Of a DNA stretch of 64,000 nucleotides, positions 23,396-32,757 are shown in pieces (position 1 is the first letter of the stretch; each line of letters opens with the position of its first letter). The DNA is from Arctopsyche grandis (lineage: Eukaryota > Arthropoda > Insecta > Trichoptera > Hydropsychidae). The stretch lies in the NCBI RefSeq assembly GCF_051622035.1, contig NC_135361.1:31053205-31117204 (forward strand), in the 5' to 3' direction. The notes beneath the pieces are model-generated. The model worked only from the letters and a program-made list of their open reading frames with translations, was not told where the DNA came from and made no database searches. A program made the position numbers and the translations under genes.

Positions 23396-24440
23396 AAAAA
23401 TATAATAAATAAAATAATAATATTAACGTTTTATTATTAAACTGCAGATGCTTTTTAGCGATTATAATTAAATATTCCAAAAATATATTTTAATATATAC
23501 ATATATATTTTAATACGGATCTGCATTTAATACGAACAAAGGCACAGCCAGTCTTATGTAAAATGTAATAATAAAAAAAAGTTGTAAGCCGGTCACGTGC
23601 CCCATAAAATGGGCACTCTGTTTGTTCTCTAGAAATGGTGTTTACCCATTAAAGTTATGGATTTTTCAAAAACATCAGGAATCAAACACAAAAATAATGC
23701 ATCAATAACCATGCTCTACTATTTCTATGTATTTTAATTCTTTTAATAAAAAAATCCCCTAATTTTATGTACTTATATAAAAAAAATCATATTTATAATT
23801 GAAAAATGTATCTGTTATTAAGGCAATATATAGTACACATATCTTCTAGTTTTGCATTTTATTTGGTCGTAGTGAAAGTCGACACTTTCCCACGAAAGAG
23901 TCAGAGTCACCCCTAACCTCCCCCAATCGAACGGCACGCGACTCACACAATTAGTACAGTCGTGATCGCTCGAGCGTATTCACACTATGTACAAGGCACG
24001 TGAATAATAAAAGTTTTTTACTATTTGCATAATACAATTCCTCAAAATGTTATCGAGATGTATAAATATAATATGATCTGATCATTGGAATCGTAGGCCA
24101 GAAGTTTACTATTCGAATCAGGTTAAAGCAAAGTGTAGATGCGGGTCAAAGCATTTGTTCAAATTTTTTTTGAAGTTTTGGGTTATGATATATGTACATA
24201 TGTAAGTACATACATACATATATGAGATTTTGTTGTAATCAATAAATTAAAAAAAAATTGTTCATTTCATTAGCCTTGTTTAAGATTCATGTTTAAGGTT
24301 CATATTTTCTGCTTCTCCTTGAAGTAAGCCCCTCACTATTTACATTCAAATCGCAAAAAAAATCAGTTTTTAAAATTGTTGTAAAAGAGTTAGAATTACA
24401 CTGTATTTTAAAATGTATTTATGAAATTTTGATACATTAT
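23396..24440. other. Non-coding stretch
   Basis: No coding exon is seen. A slightly GC-richer part (23880-23990) contains tttcccacg but no recognisable gene. Confidence 0.35.
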
Positions 24441-24625
24441 TTAGTGTTTGTTATTAGGCGGTTACTCAAAAACCTTAATTTAACCTTAAGAGGGCTTTGT
24501 CCATACAAACGTATTACACTCCTCCCTTCCTCAATTACGGCACTAGAGAAATTATTTTTTAATATGCTATGGATATCCACCTTAAGCATGTTTCTATTTT
24601 TTTTATTTTTTTGATTAGTTATTTT
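24440..24625. repeat. Dispersed repeat (uninterrupted copy)
   Basis: Contains tttgtccatacaaacgtatta directly joined to ctcccttcctcaattacgg and a poly-T stretch. The same sequence at 40430-40460 and 41665-41770 is split by about 1.2 kb of inserted MITEs. Confidence 0.65.
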
Positions 24626-24795
24626 TTATAGGAGCTAGGAGCCACCAAACATTTATAAAATCGCCTCGTTTTTACACCCACGAAAAGAGTCCAGCGTGCT
24701 AATTTAACGGTTGATTTTTAAAAAAATACGAAGACAAAAACATAGAAAATATCTTTCACATAACGATGATGAAATTTTTTTTTAAATTGGTCCAC

Positions 24796-25172
24796 TACTA
24801 GCTGAACCCGGCATGCGTTACAATGGCACAATAACACATGCAATTCTCGTTCCCGTACCCGTTTCTCGATTTTACCCTAACAACTCGGGTGGCGACGCGA
24901 ACACACTTGAAATTATTACGTTGCAATGCCACACATTCCCGTTTTCCCATTCCCGCTCCCGTTTTTGGGCGATTTTTTTTACAGAAACCATCGCGGGCAT
25001 GCATACAATAACTCATGTAAGTTTCATCGCAATCGGTTGAATGGTATGTTAATGCGTAATTTAATTTGAGTATTAAGTATTAATTTGAAACTGAAGCATT
25101 CACTTATCGAGAACGGGAATTGGATGCGTTATTGGGGCATTAAAACGCATGCCGGGTTCAGCTAGTTCAATA
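24796..25172. repeat. TTCCCG repeat bounded by inverted ends
   Basis: The left end actagctgaacccggcatgc recurs inverted at the right (gcatgccgggttcagctagt). Between them are the ttcccg tract and the gtttcatcgcaatcggttgaa tail of the RTE/SINE-like family. The symmetric ends suggest two partial copies in opposite orientation. Confidence 0.65.
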
Positions 25173-25514
25173 TGCAAATGAATTATTATAAATGAAAATA
25201 AATGCGATTTATTAAATCGTTCGAATTGATGATTGACGATCCCACAGCCCTGGTATTCACAGATCAAATATACCGAAACTACTCTTCCATTAAGTCTTAT
25301 CTACTTCAGATGATAAAAATTCGGCACATTGAAGAATATACTATACATAAAGTCCTAGTTGTAGATGTTTTAGATAATACGTAGCCGAAGTACATTTTTT
25401 TTTCAATGTATTTATATATACGTATACACATATGCATTATACTCACATATACATATCAAACACATAGGACGCATACATATTTTTTCCCCGAAAAATTGAC
25501 AAGCAATAAGTTTA

Positions 25515-25725
25515 TCTGTGTTCAAACAGAGCAGTGTGTAAACAATGGTTTGCGGTACCCGTGTGAAACTGCTGTGAACCGTTTTCGGAAGGGAACGAGC
25601 CAAAGTTCCCTCGGGTCCCTCAATTCCCTTCAATCCCACGCACTTGAACGGTCATGGCCGATGTTGACCATCATCCCCCCACCCGTTCGGGAACCTCGTA
25701 AAGGAAGAGGGCTAAAAGTACCAAA
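25515..25725 (+). promoter_or_regulatory. GC-rich segment upstream of the 27.5-kb gene
   Basis: A ~200-bp stretch clearly GC-richer than its flanks (gtttgcggtacccgtgtgaa through cgttcgggaacctcgtaaag). It ends near a GT dinucleotide that could be a splice donor, and a good acceptor lies at 27405-27406. It could be a 5' non-coding exon or promoter of the 27526 gene. This is position-based inference. Confidence 0.25.
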
Positions 25726-26082
25726 TCAAACATACTTTCAGAGCTGATAATATCGATTCTTCTTCTTTAACTATCATATGTATGTATGTACATAAGTGCT
25801 TGATTTTTAACATAGCTGCTTTAACATTTGTGACAACTTTTCTTGTGAAATGTTGATCACCGCCTTGTATTACCAATATTTGTAGTAAGTCAATCTATTG
25901 CTCATTTCAATGATTTTTACAATACAAATACATATGTATATTAGATAATGGTGACGTAAATTTGTTTAATTTTCATAAGAAATCTGAATTTCGGTCGTAC
26001 ATATGTAGTTATAGATTTAAACACAAAGAACAAATCTATGTACATACTTGTCTTCTAGTGATTTTTACTCTATATATAAATT

Positions 26083-26385
26083 AGCCAGCAGTATGGCTCA
26101 GTGGTAGCGTGTATGTTTTTAGCACCGCTATATTGCTGGTTAGACTTGGATATTTGTGAGTCCAATTTGATAGTTTCTTATCAGAGTTTGCCAATTTTAT
26201 CTGATCATTGTTGAAACGGTTCCTCAAAATTGGAAAAAAAATCATCCTACCTGCTGGCACAAATCTTCTGTATTTAATCTATGTACAATTTATAAAAATT
26301 ATGTACAAATCTAAATCCATAGATGTTTCAATGGATTAATTAATTAATTGATTGTTAACGTCGTGTTCTTCAGCTTCTCGAAATA
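26083..26385 (+). mobile_element. tRNA-derived SINE
   Basis: Head agccagcagtatggctcagt with A-box tggctcagtggtagcg (26094-26109). The B-box region has decayed to ggttagactt. The shared SINE body atcagagtttgccaatttta and ctgatcattgttgaaacgg follows, then an attaatta tail. Sister copy inverted at 45780-46256. Confidence 0.72.
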
Positions 26386-26595
26386 CAGTGATTTATTTAT
26401 TTATTTATTTATATAGCAAACTGCTAATGATTGTATCACAAAATAACAACTAAAATTATAACTACAAAAAAATACCATTAGTAGCTGAAACATAAAATTA
26501 TAATGCCAAACATTGCATTTATTATCTAATACAATTACATCATCTTCCACAAAGGTATCCATTAGCACCCTTCAAGAAAGCACCAATGTTATTAG

Positions 26596-26727
26596 TAAAG
26601 CCCGGACCCAGAGGGTGCCGCGTATTGTTCAAATGTTGTAAATGCATTGTTAAAGGTTTGCCGAACCTTTTTACAAAGGATTTACAACAATGGAACAATG
26701 AGCGGCACCTTGGCTATCCTACCTCTA
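26596..26727 (-). mobile_element. hAT-type foldback MITE, copy b1
   Basis: 132 bp, flanked by perfect GTTATTAG duplications (26588-26595 and 26728-26735). Termini TAAAGCCCGGA and TACCTCTA. Inserted in the LINE coding sequence. Confidence 0.92.
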
Positions 26728-26745
26728 GTTATTAGCACTTCTAAT

Positions 26746-26878
26746 TAGAGGTAGGATAGTCACAGTGCTATCCATTGTTCCATTGGTGTAAATCCTTTGT
26801 AAAAAAGGTTCGGCAAACCTTTAACAATGCATTTACAACCTTTGAACAATACGCGGCACCTTCTGGGTCCGGTGACTA
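26746..26878 (+). mobile_element. hAT-type foldback MITE, copy b2
   Basis: 133 bp, in the opposite orientation to b1, flanked by perfect CTTCTAAT duplications (26738-26745 and 26879-26886). Only 18 bases separate the two elements, all of them target-duplication or original LINE sequence. Together they form a ~280-bp near-palindrome. Confidence 0.92.
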
Positions 26879-27525
26879 CTTCTAATGCTCTCAGGGAGGG
26901 CATTATACATAGATTTGAACACCTCTGTGAAAAACACCTCCTGCAGTTTTAGCTTTCTTAACTCTACCTATAATTAATTTATTCCTATTTCTAGTTTTAT
27001 AATTATGTATATCTCTATTCCTAACTATATGATAATTAAAATATTTATGTAATATAAACGCTGCATTGTTTTTAATCAATTGTATAGGAAGGCGCATTGG
27101 GGTCTTCTTGTCAAGCCTGCCTGGTATATATCTATGTAAAAATAAAAATAAAAAATAATCATCAACCTTGAGATTTTGACTGGTTTGTACTTAACATCGA
27201 CCATTGATCAAGATTTTATTGTTTTTACAAAAGTGTGTGTGTGTGTATTATTTTAATTAAAATGTGTACACAAATCCAAACTTCCAATATATATATGTAT
27301 CGTATGAAATCGATTCCATTATGAAAATTTCCCCTCAAGTTCTGGCCAATAATAATGGCACAAACATTAATTCAATTATATTTCTATTTTGTTTGCCACA
27401 CTCCAGTCATAATCGGAAGGGGGACGGATCCTGCAGCCGAGATGAAAGCAAGGGGGTGCCTATGGCGATACGGTTCACGGGGGTGGTGGTGGATTTGGAC
27501 GATCATTTCCTGACTCCACATTGCT

Positions 27526-28010
27526 ATGGTTGGACGTCTCCTGCAGCACCATCAGACCTCATCTAAAATGTTGAAAAACATAGCCGCGGAAGTTCGCAGG
27601 AGATGCTGCAAGGTAAAAATCTTACGACCCAAAACTTTTCGTATAAAATAAAACACAAATCAATAGAACTTTATTTACAGATTTTGAAAAGGCTCAACCT
27701 TTTAAGAGACGACAGATCGAACAGCACCCAAAAGATCAACAGAGTAGAACCACTGCTTTCAGTGCCAAATGATTTGAAAGCATCACAGCTTCCATCCACT
27801 CCTCCGTTTCCCACAACTGGTGACACTGGCTCAATTTATGAAAACGTCTGCTATGACTCGGCGTATGATTCGGACGACTTTGATGATGAAGAGTCGAGAA
27901 GTGTTACAAATGAGACTGCATTGTACGGAGAACGATTTGACAATGTGTGGAATCAAACGATTGAATCATTGGTGGTTTTAGCATGTATTAATGGACATCA
28001 TCCTGTTTAA
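27526..28010 (+). CDS. Small two-exon protein of unknown function
   Basis: Exons 27526-27612 and 27681-28010 flank a 68-bp GT-AG intron (donor aag|gtaaaa, acceptor tttacag) and join in phase 0 to give 138 residues. An in-frame TGA at 27511 precedes the first ATG; ATG 27568 is an alternative start. The N-terminus is basic (EVRRRCCKILKRLNLL), which could be a short amphipathic helix. The centre is Pro/Ser/Thr-rich. An acidic, Tyr-rich stretch (YENVCYDSAYDSDDFDDEES) leads to a hydrophobic C-terminus (SLVVLACINGHHPV). No signal peptide, membrane span or known domain is visible. Exon base composition is richer in GC than its flanks. A strong acceptor at 27405-27406 implies an upstream 5' exon. A second frame open from ~27400 to 27566 overlaps the start region. 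I do not recognise the family. Confidence 0.6.
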
Positions 28011-28620
28011 ATTGTCCATATTTACTTGTGCGTAATTTTTAAATTGCGTAAGTGGATGGTCTTATTGTATCTATTGTAATATAAACAGATATTTATTTTA
28101 ATATAGTGCTTTCTAGTCAACTGTATTTTTTTTTTACTACCAAGTTTCACTAACTTATCCATCTACCCACAAAATTTCCTCACCCCACCCACCTTACGTC
28201 AATACTGACTTTTCACACTTGCTTTGGTTTAATTCGAGCGCTTCTTTCTTCAGCTAACTCTAGTCATACCTTTCACCCATGTGTTTCGATTTCTGTCTCT
28301 TCTACAATGCCTAATTTTTAATGCAAAAGTAATAATATTTCACCCAAATGTACTTCATCTCAATTTCATTTGTCTATTTATCCCCCTTTCTTTGTTGTTG
28401 GACATGTTGATGACTTCTGCTAGTTTAACCACTTCGATCCCAAGCGGACAGGGGTATCCTATGTCCTATATACTTTTTATTCGATAATTATTTTTTTAAT
28501 TCGGTTTTATCAGTTTTAAAAAACACGTCATAAACATTAAATATATACATATATGTATGTAATGACAAGCAGCGATAGTTTTAACTTGAGGTATTCAAGT
28601 GGTTATCTATTTTAGATCCG
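28011..28620. other. 3' flank of the 27.5-kb gene
   Basis: Probably 3' UTR then intergenic DNA. No canonical AATAAA was found close to the stop; aatataaac at ~28078 is the nearest variant. No other exon. Confidence 0.35.
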
Positions 28621-28622
28621 TC

Positions 28623-28787
28623 ATATGACGGGATGAAAACCAGACTGGTACAAGTGACATTTTTTAAAAAAAGCTGGTTTAAGTGCTACAATAATAGCAT
28701 TTCATTTTATTTGATATTATTTTAGCACTTCAACCAGATTTTTTTAAAAATGTCACTTGTACCAGTCTGGTTTTCAGCCCGTCATAT
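28623..28787. mobile_element. Palindromic MITE
   Basis: Arms of ~73 bp (atatgacgggatgaaaaccag and its inverse) surround a ~20-bp AT centre. The flanks allow a TA duplication (tcaTA|TGACGGG and CCCGTCA|TAttt), as in Tc1/mariner-type MITEs. No coding content. Confidence 0.75.
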
Positions 28788-28899
28788 TTAATGTGCATCA
28801 TTATTTTTGTGTTTTTTCTAATTATCTTACTTAATTGCTTAATTTGAATCTAATTATTATTATTAGTTTATTGTTGTTATAAATATAATCTAGGTTATT

Positions 28900-29500
28900 A
28901 TTTTTATTATTATTTTATTTATTGAAAAATCAACAGACAGGATGTACATAGATATGTATAAAAAAACAAATAGTAAATAAATAATATATGTAACATCCGA
29001 GTCCAATAACAGATTTGTACAAAAATGAAAAGATATATATATAAGGAAAACAAATTAAAAAGTAAAGAATAAAGGCATGACAAAATATGTAGAACATTGC
29101 ATAATTAAACTATAGTATTAAAATATTGGGAAAAGGTTATAAAATAGAATATAAAAAGAAATTGAAATTTACAAATACAAATGAAAATTATCTTACCACT
29201 ATCATTGGTATTATTATATTGTTATTTTTTCTTTTTAATGTTTAAATTTTTCTTTTTCTCTCACCTACCTACATACATGCGAAAATTTTTAAATTGGTTT
29301 ATCTTCTAATAATTATTTTTTGTTATCAATTTTTTAATAAATAAAACTGTAAATTTTCCTAACAAAATAAATAAATCACAATCAACTATTTTATTTTTAT
29401 CTTAACTTTTATATATAAAATAAAAAGCGATGCAGAATGCTTTATATGTACAGCTTTAATATTGCCAAAGTTACAAACCACATATGTATGTAGTTTCAAA
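28900..29500 (-). repeat. LINE/SINE 3'-tail fragment and AT-rich flank
   Basis: The reverse complement of 28915-28945 reads ctgttgatttttcaataaat, identical to a tail at 34430-34455 followed by (TAAA)n. Beyond it the sequence is AT-rich without recognised features. Confidence 0.45.
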
Positions 29501-29539
29501 CCTACACAGTACTCCGAATAATCATATTAAACTAGCAAA

Positions 29540-29925
29540 GGTACCCGGCATCACCCGGCCAAAAATCTTTAAAAAAATACATTTAAAAGAAACGAGTGAA
29601 TGTTTCAACTAAAATACAAAGCATCACTAATCATAAATACATAGATATCAAAAAAAATCTAATGTCAAATTTTGATTTCATTTAATTCATTTGTTAAATT
29701 TTTATTTTAAAAGAAAATAATCTCTTTTGTTTTGAATATGATGGCGCTGCACGCGGCGACAGTAGCAAGTTTTTGGCCGGATATGCGGAAGCAATGCGTG
29801 CGAGAGGGACGCGCATACTGACATATGGCAACGGCAATGAGTGCGAGCGAGACGAAAGCCGTGGGAACAGGTCTTTGGGCGCAGTCCCAGCAGTCACACA
29901 CCTTTGCCGAAAGGGGAGACTACAC
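29540..29925. repeat. Probable dispersed repeat with CG-rich core
   Basis: Starts ctagcaaaggtacccggcat, similar to the ctagctgaacccggcatgc starts of the TTCCCG repeats. It carries a GC-rich core (atggcgctgcacgcggcgac to gacgaaagccgtgggaacag). No conserved protein is recoverable in any frame. I treat it as repeat-derived. Confidence 0.35.
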
Positions 29926-30117
29926 TATGATACATAAATATATCGAATAAAACATATGCCTCAAACACACATGCATATAGCATTTGCGAATTATAATCGA
30001 CACTGCATACGTACATATGTCATATGAGAGCGGGGTGGGAACAATTAGACGATTAGTATCTTCAAAATTAGCACTTGATATTATTAGTAGTAACACGAGG
30101 CACTATATAACGGTTCG

Positions 30118-30312
30118 GTGATTACTGGTCACAAAATCACTAAAACCTCTATAACTATCATACTAACTATAAATCTCATCTGGCAGCCGAAAAGTCCATC
30201 ATACTAACGATAATTATCATACTAACGAGAACTTGTGTGTCAAATATTGCGTATTCGCGATTTTAATGGCACAAATTGTGTTTGTGACCGCCGCAATGTG
30301 ACTAATAATCAC
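30118..30312. mobile_element. MITE with GTGATTA-RGTCAC ends, copy 1
   Basis: Begins ggtgattactggtcac and ends gtgactaataatcact, an imperfect ~16-bp terminal inverted repeat. The interior (ctggcagccgaaaa, atcatactaacgagaacttg, caaatattgcgtattcg) is shared with 63102-63273, which lies inside another MITE. Confidence 0.6.
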
Positions 30313-30599
30313 TATAAAAAGTGAGCACGGTTTGAAAAACTGAGCATTGCTTTGTGACGTAGTACGAACAATCAGTGTGATGCCAGTTGACAGACATCAG
30401 TGTGTGTGTGTGTGACGAAATAAGCCTTTTATATTTGACTAGTGGCCTGTGTGCAAATATGTACTTGTGCACTCCATTTGATCGGCCGACATAAACAAAA
30501 TAATAAATTTAAAACACTAAAAATAATTAAATTTTAAATATTGTTATTATATTAGTGTTGTAGCCGATGAAATATTATCGCATGGGTGTTGGCATATTA

Positions 30600-30935
30600 A
30601 GTCTATATATATATAAAATTGAATGTCTGTTTGGCTGTTTGTCTGTCTGTCTGTCTGTCTGTCTCGTATAGGCTCCTAAACTACTCAACCGATTACGGTT
30701 GAACTTTCAGGATTTGTTGTATGCATGTCCGGGAAGCTTACTGTGAAAAAAAATTTACTGACGTGAAAGTTTGAGCGCCATTGTATAGTCAAAGAAATGT
30801 ATTCGTTGGTAACCACGTTACCAGTTGGTTTATGACGACACGGCTTTGAAGAGAAGTTAGTTGAGCTCCAACCATCACCTGAAATGGGAACGGGGATTGC
30901 GTGCGTTATTGTGGCATTGCAACGCATGCTAGTTA
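30600..30935 (-). repeat. RTE/SINE-like dispersed repeat, inverted
   Basis: Reverse complement of the family at 23030-23395: (gtct)n tract, gtataggctcctaaactac, aaccacgttaccagttggtt, then gcattgcaacgcatgctagt at its 5' end. The ttcccg tract is reduced to a couple of units. Confidence 0.65.
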
Positions 30936-31367
30936 TTAAATAATAAAAAAAATTAAAAGAAATGTGACGATTCTGTGTTCGATCCACACGCGGTTGAATT
31001 TTTTTCAAATACCCTTTAAATATATTTATATGTAATTGTTTAATATTTAAAAAAATGGTAAGAACTACCTACCTACCTACATATAAACAATATAAAACAC
31101 CAATAGAAAATTAATTAATTAAATAAATTTTCAATAGATGGCTTTAAATGCGCAGAGACTAATTTTCCAAGAGAAAACATTGGTAGCAAACAGTATATAT
31201 AGAAGTTTTTTCTTTCATAATTATATTCTTACTATTGGCAGTGGTTAAGCTGTGATGTACATATGTGTGTCGAATTGAAACTAATATTATAGTAAGGCGA
31301 GCGTTATCTTAGATACACAGATACACAGACAGAATAGCGATAGTATATATATATATATAATGCCGCG

Positions 31368-31535
31368 TTTCTTTCCACGATTCTAAGGTTAAAAAGAGAG
31401 ACGGAGCATGGTTACTGAGTACTTCGTACAGTAACATGCGTAAAGCCTACACTATGTCACGTCTCTTTCCACGATATACGATTCTAAAGGGAGAAAAAGA
31501 GACGGAGCATGGTGTTAACAGCAAGTACTTCGTAC
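31368..31535 (+). repeat. Direct duplication of about 65-75 bp
   Basis: Two copies (31368-31430 and 31461-31535) share ctttccacgat, gagacggagcatggt and agtacttcgtac. Spacing is about 93 bp. Not coding. Confidence 0.55.
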
Positions 31536-31539
31536 ACAC

Positions 31540-32480
31540 GCACACACACACGCATTAGACAATTATTATATACGATATTAATATTGTTATAATTAAAGGT
31601 TCACCAATTGTCAACCATTTTTTACAAAGTTTATACTATGCTCTCTTGCTTTGTACAGTAATGGAGAGGTCTATTGCTAATTGACGAGCATCCACCTAAT
31701 GCCTTTCTCTGGTTATAATTTGATAACATCTTCACTAAAATATCGGAAGAACCTAAGAAAGTAATAAATTGATTAGTTACATAAAAGTTAACTGGATGTC
31801 AGTCATTTTCTGAAGATTATATCACGTAGAACCTAAATAATTGATATATTGTTGGATATTGTCAATCCTTTTGTTCAGCAAAATCTCTGAAAGTCTTCTA
31901 ATTGTGTCTACTATATCTGTGTAATGTTAACTTATAATCTTTGTTAAATCCCAGTTTTAAAATTGTGAGTATGTATTAAATTTTGTAATAAAAAGTAAAT
32001 ATTAAATAGATTTATTTAAATTTCGATTCATATTGGCAGATTCTACCCAGCGTAAAATGGGTGGACTGTGGAGTGTGTGCTTGGCAATATATAAAATAAA
32101 TTTGAAAATCGATGGATATATTGATGGTGCGCAATGTTTTTGAGCATACAGTATCGATACATTCATGATAATGACAGGTCACACGCTCAAATCGCCACTG
32201 CATGTATTACGACCAGTATGAGTCCTGTTTACATAACCTATCTAAATATTAATATCAATTTTATGATTCTTTGTTAAATAAAACAACAAATTTAATTTAT
32301 GTATAAATATTTAATTGTATTCAACACACAATCTTATCATTTAAAAAAATACATAGTAAATGGATATTTTCGTAAAAATTTTGTGTCCTTTCAAACCTTG
32401 ACTAAGAATTCAGCTCACTCATTTTAATTAAGATAAAAAATTTCAATCTCGTATTTACAACAATAATGTACAAAATATAT
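31540..32480. other. Non-coding 3' flank of Hey
   Basis: AT-rich. No exon, transposase or structured RNA was recognised. Confidence 0.35.
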
Positions 32481-32486
32481 TTTATT
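32481..32486 (-). terminator. Candidate poly(A) signal of Hey
   Basis: AATAAA on the minus strand about 270 bases past the stop codon, implying a 3' UTR of roughly 290 bases. Confidence 0.4.
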
Positions 32487-32757
32487 TGTGTATAAATTAA
32501 ATTTAATCTTATATGTACAACAATAAATTCTTAAAGCTCAGTGCAGACTCATTCGATTAAAGCTTTCATTGATACCCAACAACAATGGTTTGCAATCAAT
32601 ATTAATTATTCTACAGTATAATAATTATTGAGATCCATTCATTTGAACGTACTACAGTCGATTGTTTCACAACCTTAGTTTTGTCTTAAGTCTTTGGTAA
32701 ATTAATTTAGAGGTAGGATTTGGATTTATAACGCTAAGGTTGCTAGGTGGTCTTTTG

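Larger units (their letters stand above)
26389..27165 (-). mobile_element. LINE 3' portion with two nested MITEs
   Basis: On the minus strand from ~27160 it reads IPGRLDKKTPMRLPIQL, then KTRNRNKLIIGRVKKA and GVFHRGVQIY-NALPESI (one frameshift), the C-terminal end of a CR1/jockey-type LINE reverse transcriptase. The frame is interrupted by MITEs at 26746-26878 and 26596-26727. With both removed and one copy of each target duplication kept, it continues as RSANNIGAFLKGANGYLCGR and a stop. A 3' UTR and a (TAAA)n tail at ~26389-26415 follow. 5'-truncated and defective. Confidence 0.82.

Noticed and set aside
23886-23894. Su(H)-like site (inverse of CGTGGGAAA)
   Set aside because: A full consensus match, but about 9 kb from the Hey stop codon and beyond another gene. 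At chance frequency for a degenerate 9-mer.
25202-25384. 60-codon plus-strand frame (start MRFIKSFELM)
   Set aside because: A well-composed peptide, but there is no homology, no splice signals and no neighbouring exon. Chance cannot be excluded.
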